A stretch of 64,000 nucleotides of DNA from Alteromonas gracilis (GTDB lineage: Bacteria > Pseudomonadota > Gammaproteobacteria > Enterobacterales > Alteromonadaceae), in contig NZ_PVNO01000005.1 of the NCBI RefSeq assembly GCF_002993325.1, positions 186,001-250,000 of the forward strand, written 5' to 3'. Below the pieces are notes generated by a model, which was not told where the DNA came from, searched no databases, and saw only the letters and a list, made by a program, of their open reading frames with translations. Positions 41,228-51,088 of the stretch are shown one piece after another. Position 1 is the first letter of the stretch; each line of letters opens with the position of its first letter. The translations under genes and the position numbers were made by a program.

Positions 41228-42412
41228 TTGTCGTTAAATAACTTACCTCCAACGCAGCAAGGGGCTTTGAAGCGCATATATGTAGTTTCGGGAGTGGGCG
41301 TTGCTGCTTCTTGGGCTTTATTCTTTTTTGTGTCTTCGCTCACGGCGCTTGCGGTATTAACAGGCGTGGTTGTCTTCAGCGTTTTCGTTTACGCAAAATC
41401 AATGGAAGAAAACGAAGAGATTTACCCAGATAGCGAGCCTCTCGCGCAAAGGGAGAGTATGGGTGGTACAGACATCAAAAAAGCCAGTGAAGAACTTTCT
41501 GCTTCCCTGAGTACATGCGATTCCAACTTGTCTTCCATTAAATCGACGCAAGATGATGCCGTAGAAACCTTGTCTAACGCTTTTAGCAGTTTAAAAGCGC
41601 TTGTTGCACAGCAGATTCAGTGCATCGACGCGTTACTGAGCGTCGATAGTACGCAAACACAATCTTATTCAGAACGCATGCGTACGTTCGCGCAAGAAAC
41701 AGATGGGACACTGACTCAGTTTATCGATTCAACCGAGCAAATGTCCTCGTCAACCAAGCACCTTATGGATCAGGTGCAAACCATTCAACAGGCTATGCCT
41801 ACAGTTATCGATGCACTGAGTGGTATTGACGATATTGCTGCACAAACAAATTTACTCGCGCTGAATGCTGCGATAGAAGCGGCAAGAGCAGGAGAGGCAG
41901 GCAGGGGCTTTGCTGTAGTTGCAGATGAAGTTAGAGCACTTTCAACTCGCTCGACTCAGTTTAGCGACGTAATTAAAACCCAAGTTGAGAATATTCGCAG
42001 TTTGGTAGACAAGCTCACCGACACGGCAGAATTTGTAGCTTCGCAAGATATTTCGCAAGTTGTTAATGCCAAAGCTCACATTAGCGATCAGTTGGCTGAA
42101 ATCATCAGAAAGGCAGAAGCAGACCTTATTACTACCAAACAAATTGAAGATATAGGGTCACAGCTTGATGACTCGATAAATACCGCTATTCGAGGAATGC
42201 AATTCGGCGATATCAACGGCCAGCATATCCAGTATACCCAAGATATGCTCAAGTTTATTTTAGAGCAGTTGGCTACATTAAACGCGACCAATATCGAAAG
42301 CTTCGTAAGAGCGTTAAACGAGTATCAAAAAGGGCTCGCACAAAAAGGTAAAAATGATCACAACCCCGTGTCTGCAACCTCTATGGACGCGGGTGAGGTG
42401 GAATTGTTCTAA
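41228..42412 (+). CDS. Short membrane-hairpin chemoreceptor with CheZ-like C-terminal region (cluster 1)
   Basis: Methyl-accepting-type receptor of 394 aa, TTG start behind AAGGAGAG. Two hydrophobic segments at about residues 17-36 and 38-57 leave almost no periplasmic loop, so there is no external sensor domain. The signalling tip is clear ([20 protein letters not shown], then [11 protein letters not shown] near 210-235). About 100 residues after the tip comes [12 protein letters not shown] with Asp328 and Gln332, like the D-x-x-x-Q catalytic motif of the CheZ phosphatase (FQDLTGQ). The protein ends in [10 protein letters not shown], an acidic/hydrophobic tail like the CheY-binding tail of CheZ. 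No CheR-binding pentapeptide. The gene sits where cttP lies ahead of P. aeruginosa cheY2. The phosphatase idea is inference. Confidence 0.85.
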   Translation: MSLNNLPPTQQGALKRIYVVSGVGVAASWALFFFVSSLTALAVLTGVVVFSVFVYAKSMEENEEIYPDSEPLAQRESMGGTDIKKASEELSASLSTCDSNLSSIKSTQDDAVETLSNAFSSLKALVAQQIQCIDALLSVDSTQTQSYSERMRTFAQETDGTLTQFIDSTEQMSSSTKHLMDQVQTIQQAMPTVIDALSGIDDIAAQTNLLALNAAIEAARAGEAGRGFAVVADEVRALSTRSTQFSDVIKTQVENIRSLVDKLTDTAEFVASQDISQVVNAKAHISDQLAEIIRKAEADLITTKQIEDIGSQLDDSINTAIRGMQFGDINGQHIQYTQDMLKFILEQLATLNATNIESFVRALNEYQKGLAQKGKNDHNPVSATSMDAGEVELF

Positions 42413-42468
42413 GCTAAAAAGGAACAGGAAGCACTGTCAGTAATGACATTCTTAGGAGAAGTGAGCAT

Positions 42469-42834
42469 ATGAGCAAGCATATTTTAGTTGTCGACGATTC
42501 GGTGTCGATTCGTCAAATGGTAGAAATGACCCTCAAAGGCGCTGGATATACCGTAACGACAGCCCAAGATGGGCAAGAAGCGCTCGATAAATGTAAGAGT
42601 CAGCAGTTTAATTTCGTACTAACTGATCAAAACATGCCTCGTATGGATGGTCTTACCCTGATAAAAAACTTGCGGAGTCTTGCGTCGTATAGCAGAACGC
42701 CGGTCGTTATGCTTACTACAGAAGCTGGCGAGGATATGAAGGCAAAAGGCAAGGCCGCGGGTGCTACAGGCTGGATGGTAAAACCCTTTGACCCAAGTAA
42801 ACTTCTTGATGTAACCAAACGCGTCTTGGGTTAA
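42469..42834 (+). CDS. cheY: Response regulator CheY (cluster 1)
   Basis: Single-domain receiver of 121 aa. Acid pocket Asp9/Asp10 (VVDDS), phospho-acceptor Asp53 (LTDQNMPRMDG), switch Thr83 and Lys105 (WMVKPFDP). No output domain. It follows the first receptor by 56 bases and precedes cheA by 38. The set CheY-CheA-CheW-MCP-CheR-CheD-CheB is the Che2/F7 order; in that class CheY does not necessarily bind the flagellar motor. Confidence 0.93.
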   Translation: MSKHILVVDDSVSIRQMVEMTLKGAGYTVTTAQDGQEALDKCKSQQFNFVLTDQNMPRMDGLTLIKNLRSLASYSRTPVVMLTTEAGEDMKAKGKAAGATGWMVKPFDPSKLLDVTKRVLG

Positions 42835-42872
42835 GCCCATCTTCTAATACTTTAAGTCTGGAAGGATTCAGA

Positions 42873-44984
42873 ATGAGCATTGATATAGAGCAGTTCCATG
42901 GCGTGTTTTTCGACGAGAGCGATGAGCACCTCGACGATATGGAACAGCTATTGATGAGCTTGAACGTCGAGTCTCCAGACCCTGAAGAACTCAATAGCAT
43001 TTTTCGTGCTGCCCATTCTATTAAAGGCGGAAGCGGAATTTTCGGCTTTGATGCGTTAATGAATTTAACGCATGTGATGGAGAATTTGCTAGATAAGGCC
43101 CGCAATAACGAAATTGCTGTAACCGCCGACATTGTGAACGTACTTTTAGAAACCCTTGACGTATTAAAAGACACGCTTAATGCTTATCGCGATGAAACTG
43201 CAATCCCACAGGAAAACATCGACGATCGCATCAAAATATTAAACGGCGTTATTAACGAGCAGTCCACCGACGCTGAGCTTAGCGAGAATGGCGCGCTTCC
43301 TGAAATAAGCGCGAATACCCAAAGCGAAGGTAATCCAGATGAAAGTTTTGGTTTCTTTGACGACGAGCCTACCAGTGCTGGTGCAAACTCTGACGATGGT
43401 TTTGGCTTTTTCGATAACGAGCCTATTAAGGAAAAGCTCTCTTACAACGAACAAGCTAAAAGTGAGCGTAATGAAGATGACGGATTTGGCTTCTTCGATG
43501 ATGAAATACCGCATAATTCTGTTGCGTCTCAAACTGACGCGTCGGGCTCCACTACGACGGAAACAATTGAAACCGAAACGGGTGAAGAAGAGCAGGTTTT
43601 CGGTTTTTTTGAAGACGTACCGTCAGCCCGTCATATAAATACCACGCTAGAAACGGCGAGCAGTAACCATTCGCAAAGCCCAGGCAAACAACCAAGCTCC
43701 GCTGCCACAACTGACCTCGACAAAACAACGAATACCAGCGCAGCGTCCGCGCCTGCTAAACCAGTAGCCAAGCCCTCTTCGAAAAAAAGCACCTCCCGTG
43801 AATCGGCCTCTATTCGGGTAGACACCACGAAAATAGACGCCATGGTCAATTTAGTGGGCGAATTGGTTATCACTCAATCAATGCTATCTATGATAGGCCA
43901 AGAAGTTGAGGGGCAAGTTGGCGAGCGTCTTCAGCTTGCTATTGATGAGCTGCAGCGTAACACCCGAGAGATTCAAGAGTCGGTGATGTCTATGCGTATG
44001 CTTCCTTTAACTGCAACCTTCAATCGTTTTCCTCGTTTAGTAAGGGATCTGGCAGGAAAGTTGGGTAAGCAGGTAGAGCTGGTGCTTCAAGGCGGCAGTA
44101 CGGAAATTGATAAAAGTTTAATCGAAAAGATTGTCGACCCCCTGACTCATTTGGTGCGCAACAGTATCGACCATGGTATCGAAATGCCCGATAAGCGAGT
44201 GGCTGCCGGCAAGCCAGAGAAAGGTACGGTTATTTTAAGTGCCGAGCAAAAAGGCGGCAGCATTATTATCAGCATTATTGATGATGGTGGGGGTCTTCAC
44301 CGCGACAAAATTCTAGATAAGGCGCGAAGTAACGGGCTTGCCGTGTCAGACGATATGCCAGACGCAGAGGTATGGCAGCTAATATTCCAGCCTGGGTTTT
44401 CCACTGCCGAAGCCATTACCGATGTGTCGGGAAGAGGAGTAGGTATGGATGTGGTGCGCCGAAATATCGAGTCAATTGGCGGACGTATTGATATTGAATC
44501 AAGTGCTGGGGAAGGTTCGGCCTTTTTCATTCACTTGCCGCTAACACTGGCCATCGTTGACGGCATGTGTGTGTCAGTGGGCAAGCAAATTTTTGTAATT
44601 CCACTTTTAAATATTATTGAATCCTTCCAGCCAACCAAGCAACAGCTGAAAACTTTAGGCAACGACACTGTACTTTATATTCGAGACCAATATTGGCCTT
44701 TGGTCCCTCTTTACGACTTTATGGAAGTTGAGGATGCCGCGCTTTCTCCTACAGAAGGCATTGTGGTGTTACTTGAAAGCAGTAAAAAACGCTTTGGTAT
44801 TTTAGTCGATGCGTTAGTGGGTCAGCAGCAGGTGGTGATTAAAAGCTTAGAAGAACATTACCGCAAAGTGGCTGGAATAGCGGGGGCAACCATTATGGGC
44901 GACGGAAAAGTCGCACTTATCATCGATGCAGACTCTATTGCAACAACGTATACCTCCAGTCAAATAAAGGAGTTACTTTCATGA
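42873..44984 (+). CDS. cheA: Chemotaxis histidine kinase CheA (cluster 1)
   Basis: Kinase of 703 aa. P1 HPt domain with phospho-His48 ([15 protein letters not shown]). A long acidic/Ser-rich linker (about 130-310) takes the place of P2 and has four FGFF motifs starting at Phe159, 177, 205 and 243 (for example [10 protein letters not shown]). P3 starts at [21 protein letters not shown]4 has N-box [13 protein letters not shown]1 DDGGGL and G2 [10 protein letters not shown]5 is the CheW-like end. Stop overlaps the cheW ATG by four bases. The kinase phosphorylates CheY and CheB; how it docks them without P2 is not obvious. Confidence 0.95.
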   Translation: MSIDIEQFHGVFFDESDEHLDDMEQLLMSLNVESPDPEELNSIFRAAHSIKGGSGIFGFDALMNLTHVMENLLDKARNNEIAVTADIVNVLLETLDVLKDTLNAYRDETAIPQENIDDRIKILNGVINEQSTDAELSENGALPEISANTQSEGNPDESFGFFDDEPTSAGANSDDGFGFFDNEPIKEKLSYNEQAKSERNEDDGFGFFDDEIPHNSVASQTDASGSTTTETIETETGEEEQVFGFFEDVPSARHINTTLETASSNHSQSPGKQPSSAATTDLDKTTNTSAASAPAKPVAKPSSKKSTSRESASIRVDTTKIDAMVNLVGELVITQSMLSMIGQEVEGQVGERLQLAIDELQRNTREIQESVMSMRMLPLTATFNRFPRLVRDLAGKLGKQVELVLQGGSTEIDKSLIEKIVDPLTHLVRNSIDHGIEMPDKRVAAGKPEKGTVILSAEQKGGSIIISIIDDGGGLHRDKILDKARSNGLAVSDDMPDAEVWQLIFQPGFSTAEAITDVSGRGVGMDVVRRNIESIGGRIDIESSAGEGSAFFIHLPLTLAIVDGMCVSVGKQIFVIPLLNIIESFQPTKQQLKTLGNDTVLYIRDQYWPLVPLYDFMEVEDAALSPTEGIVVLLESSKKRFGILVDALVGQQQVVIKSLEEHYRKVAGIAGATIMGDGKVALIIDADSIATTYTSSQIKELLS

Positions 44985-45484
44985 GTGAAACTGCCTTGCA
45001 TCAAGCGGTTACCGGTGGACAAGACAAAGAATACTTAAGTTTTGTGCTTGGCGACGAGCATTACGCGTTGGATATAACCACAGTAAAGGAAATTAGAGGG
45101 TACGAACAAGTCACAAAGATTGCGAATGCGCCAGCCTTCATAAAAGGCGTGATTAATTTGCGAGGTGACATTGTTCCTATCGTGGATTTGCGCATTAAGT
45201 TTAACGTAGGCGAGGCTACCTACAACGACTTCACTATCGTGATAATGCTGAACATTCAAGAGCGCATTGTTGGCATTGTGGTAGATGGCGTATCCGATGT
45301 TATTCGCTTGTCTGAAGAGCAAGTACTTCCGCCACCAGAGTTTGGCGTAGCTTTTGACAGTAGGTATCTGCACGGCTTAGCCGATGTAGATGAAAAGATG
45401 GTCATTCTGGTGAACATAGAGAGCTTAATTACCAGCGAAGAGCTGGGTTTAGTTGCACCTGAGAGCGTAAAAGACGACGCGTAG
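44981..45484 (+). CDS. cheW: Coupling protein CheW (cluster 1)
   Basis: Links CheA to receptors in the array. 167 aa with the CheW fold: [20 protein letters not shown], the conserved [13 protein letters not shown] near residue 63, [10 protein letters not shown] near 90 and the final [17 protein letters not shown]. Overlaps cheA (ATGA) and is nearly identical to its paralogue in the second cluster except at both ends. Confidence 0.94.
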   Translation: MSETALHQAVTGGQDKEYLSFVLGDEHYALDITTVKEIRGYEQVTKIANAPAFIKGVINLRGDIVPIVDLRIKFNVGEATYNDFTIVIMLNIQERIVGIVVDGVSDVIRLSEEQVLPPPEFGVAFDSRYLHGLADVDEKMVILVNIESLITSEELGLVAPESVKDDA

Positions 45485-45535
45485 TTACAAGGTCCTTCAC
45501 TAAACGGAAACACCTGACATTGGGAAATATTAGTT

Positions 45536-48439
45536 ATGGGCGTATTTAATTTTCTTAACGGCGAAGAGTTAAAAGTTGCGAAACACGACGCGCAATTGAA
45601 GTCGAATATTTTAAAGGCCAGTGCCTCAAACTTGTTGGTTATTGATAAGTCTGGGGTTATTCACTTTCACACACCCGCTTTCTTAAGCATGGCAAAAGCC
45701 TATCCCAAAGACTTCTCTGTCGGTGGTGGCGAGTCAACATTATCGGGAAAACACATTGACGATATTATTGTTAGGCCAAACTCTGTAGAAAATCCATCTT
45801 ATTTACTCACCCATGCCACAGGTGATAACAAGCAGCTCGTTTCACTCGCTGAACACAGTTTTTGCGTAAGTGCATCTGCAATAACGGCGGACGAAAACGG
45901 CACTCAGCTTTATGTCACCGAGTGGCAGGACAACACTGAAAATAAACGCAATAAAGGTATGGTCGACGCCATCATGCGAAGCCAAGCAGTCATATCGTTT
46001 ACCACAGACGGCGAAATCTTGTCTGCTAATGACAACTTTTTATCCGCAATGGGATACAGCGAAAATGAAGTGGTGGGAAAGCATCACCGTATTTTTGTTG
46101 ACAGTAACTACGCACAAAGCGACGAGTATAAAGCGTTTTGGCAAAAGCTAAAAAGTGGCGACGTACACAGCGGTGAGTTTTGCAGAATTAACAAGCAAGG
46201 CGAAGAGGTGTGGATCCAAGCGACCTATAACCCGGTGTTTGACGATGACGGGAAGGTGGATTACATCATCAAATTTGCCTCTGACATTACGGCACAAAAG
46301 CAAAAAAATGCAGATTACGAAGGGCAAATTACTGCCATTAATAAATCCCAAGCTGTTATTGAGTTCGACCTTGAGGGCACTGTTCTAAACGCGAACGAGA
46401 ACTTCCTCGCCGCAATGGGCTACAGCCTGTCTGAAATTAAAGGGCAGCACCATAGTATGTTTGTCGACCCAAGCTACAAACTCAGTGCAGAGTACGCCGC
46501 ATTTTGGCAAAGCTTAAAAGCAGGAGAGCACAGCGAAGGGGAGTATAAACGGATAGCAAAAGGCGGCAGAGAAATATGGATCCGCGCGTCTTACAACCCC
46601 ATTTTTGACGGTACAGGCAAGCCATTTAAAGTGGTTAAATTTGCCACCGACGTAACGCAAGATAAGCTAAGAAACGCGTATTTCGAAGGGCAAATTAACG
46701 CTATTAGTAAATCACAGGCGGTCATCGAGTTTGATGTAGATGGCAACATTATCACTGCTAATGATAATTTCCTGAATACCATGGGTTACCGGCTAGACGA
46801 AATCAAAGGTAAGCATCACCAACTATTTGTGGATGAAGAAACCAGACAGTCAGAGTCGTACCAGCGCTTTTGGTCAGAGCTCAAAGGGGGGAGATTCTTC
46901 TCTGGCGAGTTTAAGCGAGAAAGTAAATCAGGTAAAAGCGTATGGATTCAAGCTTCTTATAACCCAATAGAAGATATGAATGGCAACCCGTTCAGGGTAG
47001 TAAAGTATGCAACCAATATAACCGAAGATAAGCTGAAAAATGCTTATTTTGAGGGACAGTTGAACGCGATAAGCAAGTCTCAGGCGGTCATTGAATTTGA
47101 CCTTGAAGGCGTAATCTTGAATGCGAACAGTAACTTCCTCGCGGCGATGGGATATACCCTTGATGAGGTTAAAGGTAAGCATCACAGTATTTTTGTAGAC
47201 CCCGCTTTTAAAAATAGCCCTGAATACGCGGCATTCTGGGACCAATTGCGTCATGGGGTTTATGCAAGTGGCGAATATAAGCGCTTTAATAAATCAGGAA
47301 AGCCGGTTTACATACAGGCCTCTTACAATCCTATTTTAGACCAAAATGGAAAGCCTTTTAGGGTAGTTAAATACGCCACAGATGTAACAGGAAGAACCTT
47401 AGCGGTAGAAAGTATTAAGTCTGTTATGGCTAGCCTATCGGATGGCGATTTACTGAAAACAATAGAAGAGCCATTAGAGGGAGACTTCAAGGTACTTGGT
47501 GAATCTATCAATCACTTTATTGGTGAGCTGCGCGACACCATAGTAAAAATTCATACTGCCGTTGAAACTATTGATACGGCTTCAAACGAAATAGCCACGG
47601 GTAACGCCGACCTGTCTAGCCGTACCGAGCAGCAAGCGTCTAGCTTAGAAGAAACTGCCTCTGCCATGGAAGAACTGACCGGTACTGTGAAGTTAAATGC
47701 CGAAAATGCTGATCAAGCCAAAGGATTGGCAAGCCAAGCGTCTGAAGTGGCGTCTGAAGGCGGCAAGGTCATTGAACAAGTAGTGCATACTATGGGGGAA
47801 ATTAACGACTCTGCTCAACGTATTTCAGACATTATCGGCGTTATTGACGGCATTGCTTTTCAAACTAACATACTTGCTCTTAACGCAGCGGTTGAAGCCG
47901 CCCGAGCCGGCGAGCAAGGGCGCGGTTTCGCGGTCGTTGCCTCAGAAGTAAGGACGTTGGCTCAGCGCTCTGCTGAAGCGGCAAAGGACATTAAAGCGCT
48001 AATTTCAGCGTCGGTCGATAAAATTGGCAATGGGAATGTGTTAGCGAATAAGTCTGGTGAAACCATGGCTAATATCGTTACTGCAATTAAACGTGTTAAC
48101 GACATCATGTCTGAAATTGCAGCAGCATCGTCCGAGCAAGCCACCGGAATACAGGAAGTGAGCAATGCGGTGGTTCAGATGGACGAAATGACCCAGCAAA
48201 ATGCAGCGTTAGTTGAGCAAGCAGCCGCTGCCGCAGATAGCATGAGACAGCAATCGGGTGAACTAGCCCAACGTGTGTCAGTGTTCAAAGTGGGAAGTAG
48301 TCGCACGACTACCCAGCACACTGAAATACAGTCGCTAAATGTCAGTAAAACATTACCTAAAGAGCGTGAAGTGCCTAAACCGAGAATGAAAGCGCTTAAT
48401 CCAGCCGCGCCCGACGAATCGGATTGGGAGGCATTTTAG
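45536..48439 (+). CDS. Soluble four-PAS chemoreceptor (BdlA-like, cluster 1)
   Basis: Cytoplasmic receptor of 967 aa with no membrane segment. A divergent PAS-like N-terminal domain (about 25-145) is followed by four tandem PAS units whose SQAVI[SE]F starts lie at residues 149, 271, 393 and 515, an exact 122-residue period. Each has a KHH/QHH motif, FW and a WIQASYNPI core. Then a HAMP-like stretch near 645-690, the signalling hairpin ([20 protein letters not shown], then [15 protein letters not shown]) and a Pro-rich tail ending DWEAF, a CheR-tethering pentapeptide like GWEEF of P. aeruginosa Aer2. The architecture matches BdlA with two extra PAS domains. The PAS cofactor (heme, flavin or none) is unknown. 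Confidence 0.92.
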   Translation: MGVFNFLNGEELKVAKHDAQLKSNILKASASNLLVIDKSGVIHFHTPAFLSMAKAYPKDFSVGGGESTLSGKHIDDIIVRPNSVENPSYLLTHATGDNKQLVSLAEHSFCVSASAITADENGTQLYVTEWQDNTENKRNKGMVDAIMRSQAVISFTTDGEILSANDNFLSAMGYSENEVVGKHHRIFVDSNYAQSDEYKAFWQKLKSGDVHSGEFCRINKQGEEVWIQATYNPVFDDDGKVDYIIKFASDITAQKQKNADYEGQITAINKSQAVIEFDLEGTVLNANENFLAAMGYSLSEIKGQHHSMFVDPSYKLSAEYAAFWQSLKAGEHSEGEYKRIAKGGREIWIRASYNPIFDGTGKPFKVVKFATDVTQDKLRNAYFEGQINAISKSQAVIEFDVDGNIITANDNFLNTMGYRLDEIKGKHHQLFVDEETRQSESYQRFWSELKGGRFFSGEFKRESKSGKSVWIQASYNPIEDMNGNPFRVVKYATNITEDKLKNAYFEGQLNAISKSQAVIEFDLEGVILNANSNFLAAMGYTLDEVKGKHHSIFVDPAFKNSPEYAAFWDQLRHGVYASGEYKRFNKSGKPVYIQASYNPILDQNGKPFRVVKYATDVTGRTLAVESIKSVMASLSDGDLLKTIEEPLEGDFKVLGESINHFIGELRDTIVKIHTAVETIDTASNEIATGNADLSSRTEQQASSLEETASAMEELTGTVKLNAENADQAKGLASQASEVASEGGKVIEQVVHTMGEINDSAQRISDIIGVIDGIAFQTNILALNAAVEAARAGEQGRGFAVVASEVRTLAQRSAEAAKDIKALISASVDKIGNGNVLANKSGETMANIVTAIKRVNDIMSEIAAASSEQATGIQEVSNAVVQMDEMTQQNAALVEQAAAAADSMRQQSGELAQRVSVFKVGSSRTTTQHTEIQSLNVSKTLPKEREVPKPRMKALNPAAPDESDWEAF

Positions 48440-48442
48440 TGT

Positions 48443-49273
48443 ATGACTGCCACTCAAAGCACGGATGCACAAAGGGAATTTTCATATAGCCGAAGAGACT
48501 TTGAGCGGGTAAAAAGTCTGCTGTTTAAACAAGCAGGCATTAACTTATCTGACGCTAAAGATGCGATGGTGTACAGCCGCCTTGCAAGGCGGCTGCGCTT
48601 GCTGGATATGAAAAGCTTCAAAGAGTATCTTGCTTACGTAGGCAGCTGTAAAGATGAAATGGAGCATTTTATTAATGCGCTCACCACTAACCTCACGGCG
48701 TTTTTCAGAGAGCCACATCACTTTGATGCACTTGCTAATTATTTAAGAAAGCGACCTCAAACTAAGCGCATTTGGTGCGCCGCAAGCAGCACGGGAGAAG
48801 AGCCTTATAGTATTGCAATGACAGTGGCGTCGGTGTTTGGTACCTATACCCCCAATGTGCAAATACTTGCTACTGATATCGACAGTAAAGTACTGCAAAA
48901 GGCCCGGGAGGGTGTGTATGCACAAAACAGTATTAGTCAGCTGTCTTACGACTATAAAACGCAATTTTTCTATAAGGGGAAGGGCGCACAAACTGGACGA
49001 GTAAGGGTAGTGGATGAGCTTAAAAAAATGGTGCAGTTCGAAACACTAAATTTAATGTCGCCAAGCTGGTGTGTAGAAGCGCCGGTGGATGTGATTTTTT
49101 GCCGTAACGTTATGATTTACTTCGACCGGCCCACGCAGCGCAAAATCTTAGCTCGCATGGTTAAATTGATGTGCAGTGACGGTATGTATGTCGCAGGGCA
49201 CTCTGAAAACTTCACGATGTATCCTGAACTGGTCGCTCCCATGGGAAAAACCATTTATCGGCCAGTCGTTTAA
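48443..49273 (+). CDS. cheR: Receptor methyltransferase CheR (cluster 1)
   Basis: SAM-dependent enzyme that methylates receptor glutamates. The N-terminal helical domain has LFKQAGINLSDAKDAMVYSR; the SAM site is AASSTGEEPYSIAM near 112-125 with ILATDIDSKVLQKA; the beta-subdomain that holds receptor pentapeptides precedes FCRNVMIYFD near 212. Length 276 aa. Starts four bases after the receptor stop, so both are expected in fixed ratio. The receptor's DWEAF tail is its likely tether. Confidence 0.94.
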   Translation: MTATQSTDAQREFSYSRRDFERVKSLLFKQAGINLSDAKDAMVYSRLARRLRLLDMKSFKEYLAYVGSCKDEMEHFINALTTNLTAFFREPHHFDALANYLRKRPQTKRIWCAASSTGEEPYSIAMTVASVFGTYTPNVQILATDIDSKVLQKAREGVYAQNSISQLSYDYKTQFFYKGKGAQTGRVRVVDELKKMVQFETLNLMSPSWCVEAPVDVIFCRNVMIYFDRPTQRKILARMVKLMCSDGMYVAGHSENFTMYPELVAPMGKTIYRPVV

Positions 49274-49287
49274 AAGGAATTTGCAGT

Positions 49288-49917
49288 ATGAGTCAGGACC
49301 AAAACCCCATTCGATATTTTGATAACCGACTCCAAAAAGAAGCCGTCAAACTTTTGCCCGGACAGTATTACGCCACGGCTTCAGATAAAGCTTTAGTAAC
49401 CATACTTGGCTCATGCGTAGCCGCGTGTATTTTCGATCAGGAAAAGCAGATTGGCGGTATGAACCACTTTATGCTGCCAGACCTTAACTTAACCACGAAC
49501 CTTGATGATTGTCTTTCGACAAAATACGGTATACACGCTATGAATATGCTAATAGAGCAGCTAATTCATCTTGGCGCACGGCGCAATAAGCTGGCGGCCA
49601 AAGCGTTTGGCGGAGGAAAGGTATTGCCGGGATTTGTACAGCAAGACATTGGGCGGATAAACGCTGAATTCGTTTTAGAATATTTGGACAATGCGAATAT
49701 CCCGCTTATAAGTAGTGACTTAATGTCTACCTATGCACGCAAAATTTATTACTTTCCGGCTGATGGCAATGTTTACATGAAGCGAATTCGTGAGTTTAAC
49801 AACGCCACTCTTTATGAGCGTGAATCTACCCATCGGGTTCTACTTTCTGAACAAGCTAAAGCGGGTGTAATTTCATTTCCGGAACAGTCACATGCCTATA
49901 AAAGTCCTCGTCGTTGA
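49288..49917 (+). CDS. cheD: Receptor deamidase CheD (cluster 1)
   Basis: Deamidates receptor glutamines. Cys is in ILGSCVAACIFD near residue 50, His in GGMNHFMLPD near 67, and Thr in the region YATASDKALVT; the later AFGGGKV is also conserved. Length 209 aa. It overlaps cheB by 26 bases, against 4 bases in the second cluster. Confidence 0.92.
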   Translation: MSQDQNPIRYFDNRLQKEAVKLLPGQYYATASDKALVTILGSCVAACIFDQEKQIGGMNHFMLPDLNLTTNLDDCLSTKYGIHAMNMLIEQLIHLGARRNKLAAKAFGGGKVLPGFVQQDIGRINAEFVLEYLDNANIPLISSDLMSTYARKIYYFPADGNVYMKRIREFNNATLYERESTHRVLLSEQAKAGVISFPEQSHAYKSPRR

Positions 49918-50938
49918 TGACTCTGCGTTAATACGTCAAATTCTTTCAGAGATAGTCTCGCGCGATCCTGACCTATTGCTGGTGGGGGCAGCGCCAGATG
50001 CCTACGCTGCAAAGCGAATGGTACAAGAGTTCAGGCCAGATGTTATTACACTAGACATTGAGATGCCAAAAGTGGACGGGTTGCGCTTTTTAGAAGTAAT
50101 GATGAAGGCGATGCCGACGCCGGTTGTGATGATATCCACGCTGACAGAGCGAGGTGCTGATGCAACATTACGTGCGTTGGAACTCGGTGCGGTCGATTTT
50201 ATGGCAAAGCCGAAACTTGGTGTAGCGCAAGGCATGGCTGAGTACGCAGCGGTTATTGTTGAAAAGATAAAAGCGGCCGCCCACTCTAAGCTTGGTCAAC
50301 CAACCCAAACTCGCTGCACAAAACATGCTTCCATGCGCTACACGGGAACCGAAAAGTTAATTGGTATAGGCGCATCAACTGGGGGAACGGAAGCAATAAA
50401 AGACGTAATCATGCATTTTCCCCGCAATGCGCCGGCTACCATTATTTCCCAGCATATGCCGCCAGGCTATACAACAACCTATGCCAAGCGACTTGACAGC
50501 CTATGTGAAATAACCGTGAGAGAAGCGCAAGGTGGAGAGCGCTTATTGCCTGGTTTTGCGTATTTAGCGCCAGGTAATAAACATTTAAAGGTACAAAGAA
50601 GTGGCGCTGATTATCGATTAGTACTTGATGACGGGCCTAAGGTATCAGGGCATAAACCCTCTGTTGATGTGATGTTTGATTCACTCGCTGAGCATGCAGG
50701 CGCTAATGCCGTGGGCGTGCTGCTTACCGGTATGGGGCGCGATGGAGCGCAAGGTCTTAAAAATATGCACACCAAAGGTTCTGTCACGTTTTGTCAGAAT
50801 GAAAAAACCTGTGTTGTTTATGGTATGCCTAAAGTTGCTGTCGAGCTTAAAGCCGCCAGTTTCGTCAAGCCGTTAGAAGATATCTCAGATGCAATTTTGG
50901 ATACGCTTGAAGCGTTAGGTGCAAGTTCCCGTCTCTAA
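49892..50938 (+). CDS. cheB: Receptor methylesterase CheB (cluster 1)
   Basis: Two domains: receiver (VVDDSALIRQ, phospho-Asp in TLDIEMPKVDGL near 55) and methylesterase with the catalytic Ser in IGASTGGTEAI near 160, His in SQHMPPGYT near 186 and Asp in LTGMGRDGAQ near 282. Removes methyl groups and deamidates receptors when phosphorylated by CheA. Last gene of the first cluster. Its start lies inside cheD. Confidence 0.95.
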   Translation: MPIKVLVVDDSALIRQILSEIVSRDPDLLLVGAAPDAYAAKRMVQEFRPDVITLDIEMPKVDGLRFLEVMMKAMPTPVVMISTLTERGADATLRALELGAVDFMAKPKLGVAQGMAEYAAVIVEKIKAAAHSKLGQPTQTRCTKHASMRYTGTEKLIGIGASTGGTEAIKDVIMHFPRNAPATIISQHMPPGYTTTYAKRLDSLCEITVREAQGGERLLPGFAYLAPGNKHLKVQRSGADYRLVLDDGPKVSGHKPSVDVMFDSLAEHAGANAVGVLLTGMGRDGAQGLKNMHTKGSVTFCQNEKTCVVYGMPKVAVELKAASFVKPLEDISDAILDTLEALGASSRL

Positions 50939-51088
50939 TTTTTCTTACGCTTTTATGTCGCAAATGTCACCAATGTAGCAATTTAATAAAAATAATCAAA
51001 AGTATAATTGTTGGGTTTGGAAAATAGACCATACTTTGTTTGTATTTTGTGCATCCGCCTGCGCGGTAAGAACAACAGAGGTGTGATT

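Noticed and set aside
41158..41343. 61-codon minus-strand frame at the first receptor start
   Set aside because: Opposite to the receptor N-terminus and its RBS; no supporting features.
45980..47400. Regularly spaced DNA repeats resembling an array
   Set aside because: The 366-base period is the coding repeat of PAS domains. There are no short identical repeats with unique spacers, so it is not CRISPR.
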